This document shows, piece by piece, positions 61,871 through 64,000 of a stretch of 64,000 nucleotides of DNA. Both the position numbers and the translations under genes were made by a program. The notes beneath the pieces are model-generated. The model was not told where the DNA came from. It did not search any database and saw only the letters and a list, made by a program, of their open reading frames with translations. The DNA comes from Mesorhizobium sp. AR02 (GTDB taxonomy: Bacteria; Pseudomonadota; Alphaproteobacteria; Rhizobiales; Rhizobiaceae), in assembly GCF_024746835.1 (NCBI RefSeq), contig NZ_CP080531.1:2170001-2234000 (forward strand), in the 5' to 3' direction. Position 1 is the stretch's first letter. Every line of letters starts with the position of its first letter.

Positions 61871-61945
61871 TCCCGAAAAGTGGACACCGGTTTTCTCGGA
61901 CGAACGGTTCCGTTCGTCCAGAGATCATGTCCAAAAACATGATCG
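61865..61945. repeat. Palindromic repeat between chvG and hprK
   Basis: The element runs from GCATGATCCCGAAAAGTGG to a closing AACATGATC. It contains a perfect GGACGAACGG / CCGTTCGTCC hairpin (61898-61907 and 61910-61919) and outer CATGATC/GATCATG words. It is a common Rhizobiales intergenic repeat type; it begins within the chvG stop codon and ends about ten bases before hprK. Confidence 0.75.
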
Positions 61946-61954
61946 GGCAAGATC

Positions 61955-62416
61955 GTGCCTGATCCAGTTGCGCCGCCAGAAAACATTCACGGAACCGCGA
62001 TCCTGATCGGCGAGCGCGGCGTCCTTATCACCGGGCCGTCCGGCGCCGGCAAGACGACGCTGGCGCTGACACTCCTGGACCATTGCCGCGCGCGCGGGCT
62101 GTTCTCGCGGCTGATCGGCGACGACAGGCTGCTTGCCGCGGCTCGCGCCGGGCGGCTGGTCTGTCGCGTGCCGGCGACCATCGCCGGTCTCGCCGAAGTG
62201 CCTGGGTTCATGCCGCGCCCGCTGCCGTTCGAGCCGGGCGGAGTGATCGACCTGCATGTGAGGCTGGTGCCAAAGGCAGAGATGGCCCGTTTCCAGGAGG
62301 AAATCAGCGAGCCGGTCGCAGGCTGCCCAGTGCCGCGTATCGACCTTGCCGAGCGTAACGCCGCCACAGCCCTGCCTGCCGTGATGGCGCGGCTGTCGAT
62401 CCCGCCTTTTCTATGA
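61955..62416 (+). CDS. hprK: HPr kinase, short alphaproteobacterial form
   Basis: A 153-residue kinase domain that phosphorylates HPr on Ser, lacking the N-terminal domain of Firmicutes HprK, as is normal in alphaproteobacteria. The P-loop is GPSGAGKT at 27-34, with LIGDDRLLAA and the later PVPRIDLAERN. The start is a GTG at 61955; no ATG is available. It is followed by EIIA(Man) and HPr, giving the regulatory PTS unit that in related bacteria influences carbon use and ChvGI-linked traits. Confidence 0.93.
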   Translation: MPDPVAPPENIHGTAILIGERGVLITGPSGAGKTTLALTLLDHCRARGLFSRLIGDDRLLAAARAGRLVCRVPATIAGLAEVPGFMPRPLPFEPGGVIDLHVRLVPKAEMARFQEEISEPVAGCPVPRIDLAERNAATALPAVMARLSIPPFL

Positions 62417-62580
62417 TCCGCCCCGGGTTTTTTGCTGCAATGCGTCAAAATGGCATGGGCCGGCGCAATTTTGGGCTTGTCAACGGGCCGCGCGTCGACA
62501 AGATAGCGCTCCCGCCGCCTGGAATGGCTGGCGAGCATAAAATGCGCCTGTGAAGCGGCGATGACGGGAGCCACCAAAGA

Positions 62581-62982
62581 ATGATCGGACTCGTGCTTGT
62601 AACGCACGGTCAACTGGCCACCGAGTTCCGACATGCCGTCGAACATGTCGTCGGGCCACAAGACAATTTCGAAACCGTGGCGATCGGTGCCGACGACGAT
62701 ATGGAACAGCGTCGCCGCGACATCGTCGACGCCGTCGCCCGTGTCGATACCGGAGCGGGCGTCATCGTGCTGACCGACATGTTCGGCGGCACGCCGTCGA
62801 ACCTCGCCATCTCGGTGATGGAGTCCGGCCGCACAGAAGTGATCGCCGGCATGAACCTGCCGATGCTGATCAAGCTGTCCTCGATCCGCAAGGGCGACAA
62901 CATGGCAGCGGCTCTCGACGAGGCGCAGGCCGCCGGCCGCAAATACATCAATGTCGCCAGCCAGCTTCTGAGCAGCAAATGA
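62581..62982 (+). CDS. PTS EIIA component, mannose family
   Basis: A 133-residue EIIA(Man) domain. The phosphorylated residue is H9 in MIGLVLVTHGQLATEF, and VIVLTDMFGGTPSNLA near residue 61 is the family's second motif. No EIIB or EIIC permease genes are adjacent, so this is part of a regulatory, not transporting, phosphorelay. It overlaps the HPr gene by four bases (ATGA). Confidence 0.95.
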   Translation: MIGLVLVTHGQLATEFRHAVEHVVGPQDNFETVAIGADDDMEQRRRDIVDAVARVDTGAGVIVLTDMFGGTPSNLAISVMESGRTEVIAGMNLPMLIKLSSIRKGDNMAAALDEAQAAGRKYINVASQLLSSK

Positions 62983-63290
62983 ACGCGCTATCCCCGGAAA
63001 GAGACCAGATCGCCAAAGATCCGATCACCAGGGAGTTTCCGATCGTCAACCAGCGCGGCCTGCATGCGCGCGCCTCGGCCAAATTCGTCCAGCTCGCCAG
63101 TGGCTTCAACGCCGCGGTCCATGTCGAGAAGGACGGCGTCAAGGTCGGCGGCACGTCGATCATGGGCCTGATGATGCTTGCCGCCAGCCCCGGCTATTCG
63201 ATCCGCGTCACCGCCAGCGGGCCGGAAGCACTCGAAGTCATGGACGCGCTTGAGCAGCTTGTAGCGTCGCGCTTCGGCGAGGAATGCTGA
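62979..63290 (+). CDS. ptsH: HPr phosphocarrier protein
   Basis: A 103-residue HPr with an N-terminal extension of about 16 residues before the domain. The EI-phosphorylated His is H29 in NQRGLHARASAKFVQLA, and the Ser site recognised by HprK is S60 in GGTSIMGLMMLAAS, so both switches are kept. It is translationally coupled to EIIA(Man). It carries phosphate from EI(Ntr) or EI to EIIA and reports metabolic state through HprK. Confidence 0.95.
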   Translation: MNALSPERDQIAKDPITREFPIVNQRGLHARASAKFVQLASGFNAAVHVEKDGVKVGGTSIMGLMMLAASPGYSIRVTASGPEALEVMDALEQLVASRFGEEC

Positions 63291-63308
63291 TCCCGTACAC
63301 CGCCCAAT

Positions 63309-63325
63309 CATGTCCGAGAGACATG
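63309..63325. terminator. Small hairpin after ptsH
   Basis: CATGTC (63309-63314) pairs with GACATG (63320-63325) around CGAGA, 19 bases past the ptsH stop. It may mark the end of the PTS transcript; the stem is short and no T-tract is present. Confidence 0.35.
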
Positions 63326-63328
63326 CAG

Positions 63329-63350
63329 GGATAAAGATTTCTTTATATCC
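63329..63350. promoter_or_regulatory. Candidate SahR-type operator upstream of ahcY
   Basis: ATAAAGA (63331-63337) and TCTTTAT (63340-63346) form a perfect inverted repeat two bases apart within GGATAAAGATTTCTTTATATCC. ArsR-family SahR regulators, known to control ahcY and methionine-cycle genes in Proteobacteria, bind palindromes of this general kind. The site lies about 120 bases before the ahcY start. Confidence 0.55.
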
Positions 63351-63471
63351 CATTGTCGTCTCGATGCCGATCTGCTAGTCAGGCCGGCAATTCGCGCCCT
63401 TCGACGCGCCGACCGGCGCGGGCGCATCCGCAACCAATTCGCAGCATAACAATTCGCATCGGAGCACTGCC

Positions 63472-64000
63472 ATGACGGGTAGCAAGGATTATGTGGTCGC
63501 CGACATCTCGCTTGCCGGCTGGGGCCGCAAGGAACTCGATATCGCCGAAACCGAAATGCCGGGCCTGATGGCCTGCCGCGAGGAATTCGGCGCCAAGAAG
63601 CCGCTGAAGGGCGCGCGCATCACCGGCTCGCTGCACATGACCATCCAGACCGCGGTGCTGATCGAGACGCTGAAGGCGCTCGGCGCCGACATCCGCTGGG
63701 CCTCCTGCAACATCTTCTCGACCCAGGACCATGCCGCCGCGGCGATCGCCGAAGCCGGCATTCCGGTCTTCGCCGTCAAGGGTGAGAGCCTCGAACAGTA
63801 CTGGGACTACACCGACCGGATCTTCCAGTGGACCGACGGCGGCCTCTCCAACATGATCCTCGATGATGGCGGCGACGCCACCATGTACATCCTGATCGGC
63901 GCCCGCGCCGAGGCCGGCGAGGACGTGCTGTCCAACCCGCAGAGCGAGGAAGAGGAATATTTCTATGCTCAGGTCAAGAAGCGCCTGAAGGCTTCGCCCG
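63472..64000 (+). CDS. ahcY: S-adenosylhomocysteine hydrolase, N-terminal part (cut by window end)
   Basis: The first 176 codons of SAH hydrolase, which splits S-adenosylhomocysteine to adenosine and homocysteine. The start [20 protein letters not shown], the substrate motif [14 protein letters not shown], the [16 protein letters not shown] segment, and WDGG-equivalent [18 protein letters not shown] are all characteristic. The remaining NAD-binding part lies beyond the window. An SahR-like palindrome precedes it. The order HPr-ahcY is conserved in Rhizobiales. Confidence 0.96.
   Translation, partial: MTGSKDYVVADISLAGWGRKELDIAETEMPGLMACREEFGAKKPLKGARITGSLHMTIQTAVLIETLKALGADIRWASCNIFSTQDHAAAAIAEAGIPVFAVKGESLEQYWDYTDRIFQWTDGGLSNMILDDGGDATMYILIGARAEAGEDVLSNPQSEEEEYFYAQVKKRLKASP

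Overview
The window is GC-rich chromosomal DNA of an alphaproteobacterium of the order Rhizobiales, most likely a Mesorhizobium. Three things support this: the order pckA / chvI-chvG-hprK-EIIA(Man)-HPr-ahcY at the right end, an aglR / aglEFGAK alpha-glucoside locus, and three tandem DUF680 mini-proteins, a family known essentially from Mesorhizobium. Several palindromic intergenic repeats of the kind scattered through these genomes are also present. No rRNA, tRNA, CRISPR array, phage or insertion sequence was seen.

Layout. 0-2 kb: a flavin-dependent monooxygenase and a PhzF-like protein. 2.1-11 kb: purine catabolism. The leftward operon uraH-xdhA-xdhB-xdhC faces the rightward operon puuE/uraD fusion - allE - allA - deaminase; together they cover most steps from (hypo)xanthine to glyoxylate and urea, with urate oxidase and allantoate amidohydrolase missing from the window. 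11-21 kb: a CocE/NonD-type hydrolase, a complete peptide-type ABC importer with two paralogous Tat-exported binding proteins, and an alkaline-phosphatase-superfamily enzyme. 21-24 kb: ECF sigma factor, membrane anti-sigma factor and secreted subtilase in one overlapping operon. 24-25.6 kb: a transglutaminase-like protein and a gene cut by an in-frame stop. 25.7-33.6 kb: the agl alpha-glucoside uptake and hydrolysis locus with its LacI regulator, closed by a strong terminator. 33.7-34.4 kb: the DUF680 genes.

34.9-37.6 kb: a cobalamin riboswitch leading a two-gene Rieske oxygenase/reductase operon of the glycine-betaine monooxygenase type. 38-47.2 kb: a ribose-type ABC sugar importer, an SDR dehydrogenase, DhaK and DhaL kinase subunits, a SorC-type regulator fused to a whole DhaK domain, and a second DhaL. 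This looks like uptake, oxidation and phosphorylation of a short polyol or ketose. 47.3-53 kb: a tightly overlapped unit of PqqD-like protein, HprK-related kinase, two family-2 glycosyltransferases and a nucleotidyltransferase, meeting a GT87-like membrane protein head to tail. This is the best candidate for a poorly described system. 53-57 kb: AlkB, a TonB-dependent receptor broken by two frameshifts, a Kbp-like BON/LysM protein and ArfB. 57.3-64 kb: PEP carboxykinase, the ChvI/ChvG two-component system, the short alphaproteobacterial HPr kinase, EIIA(Man), HPr, and the start of S-adenosylhomocysteine hydrolase, cut by the window edge.

Themes: scavenging of purines, peptides, alpha-glucosides, polyols and betaine, tied to central regulation of carbon, nitrogen and envelope state by ChvGI and the PTS. 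All names come from reading motifs and gene order; no database search was run.
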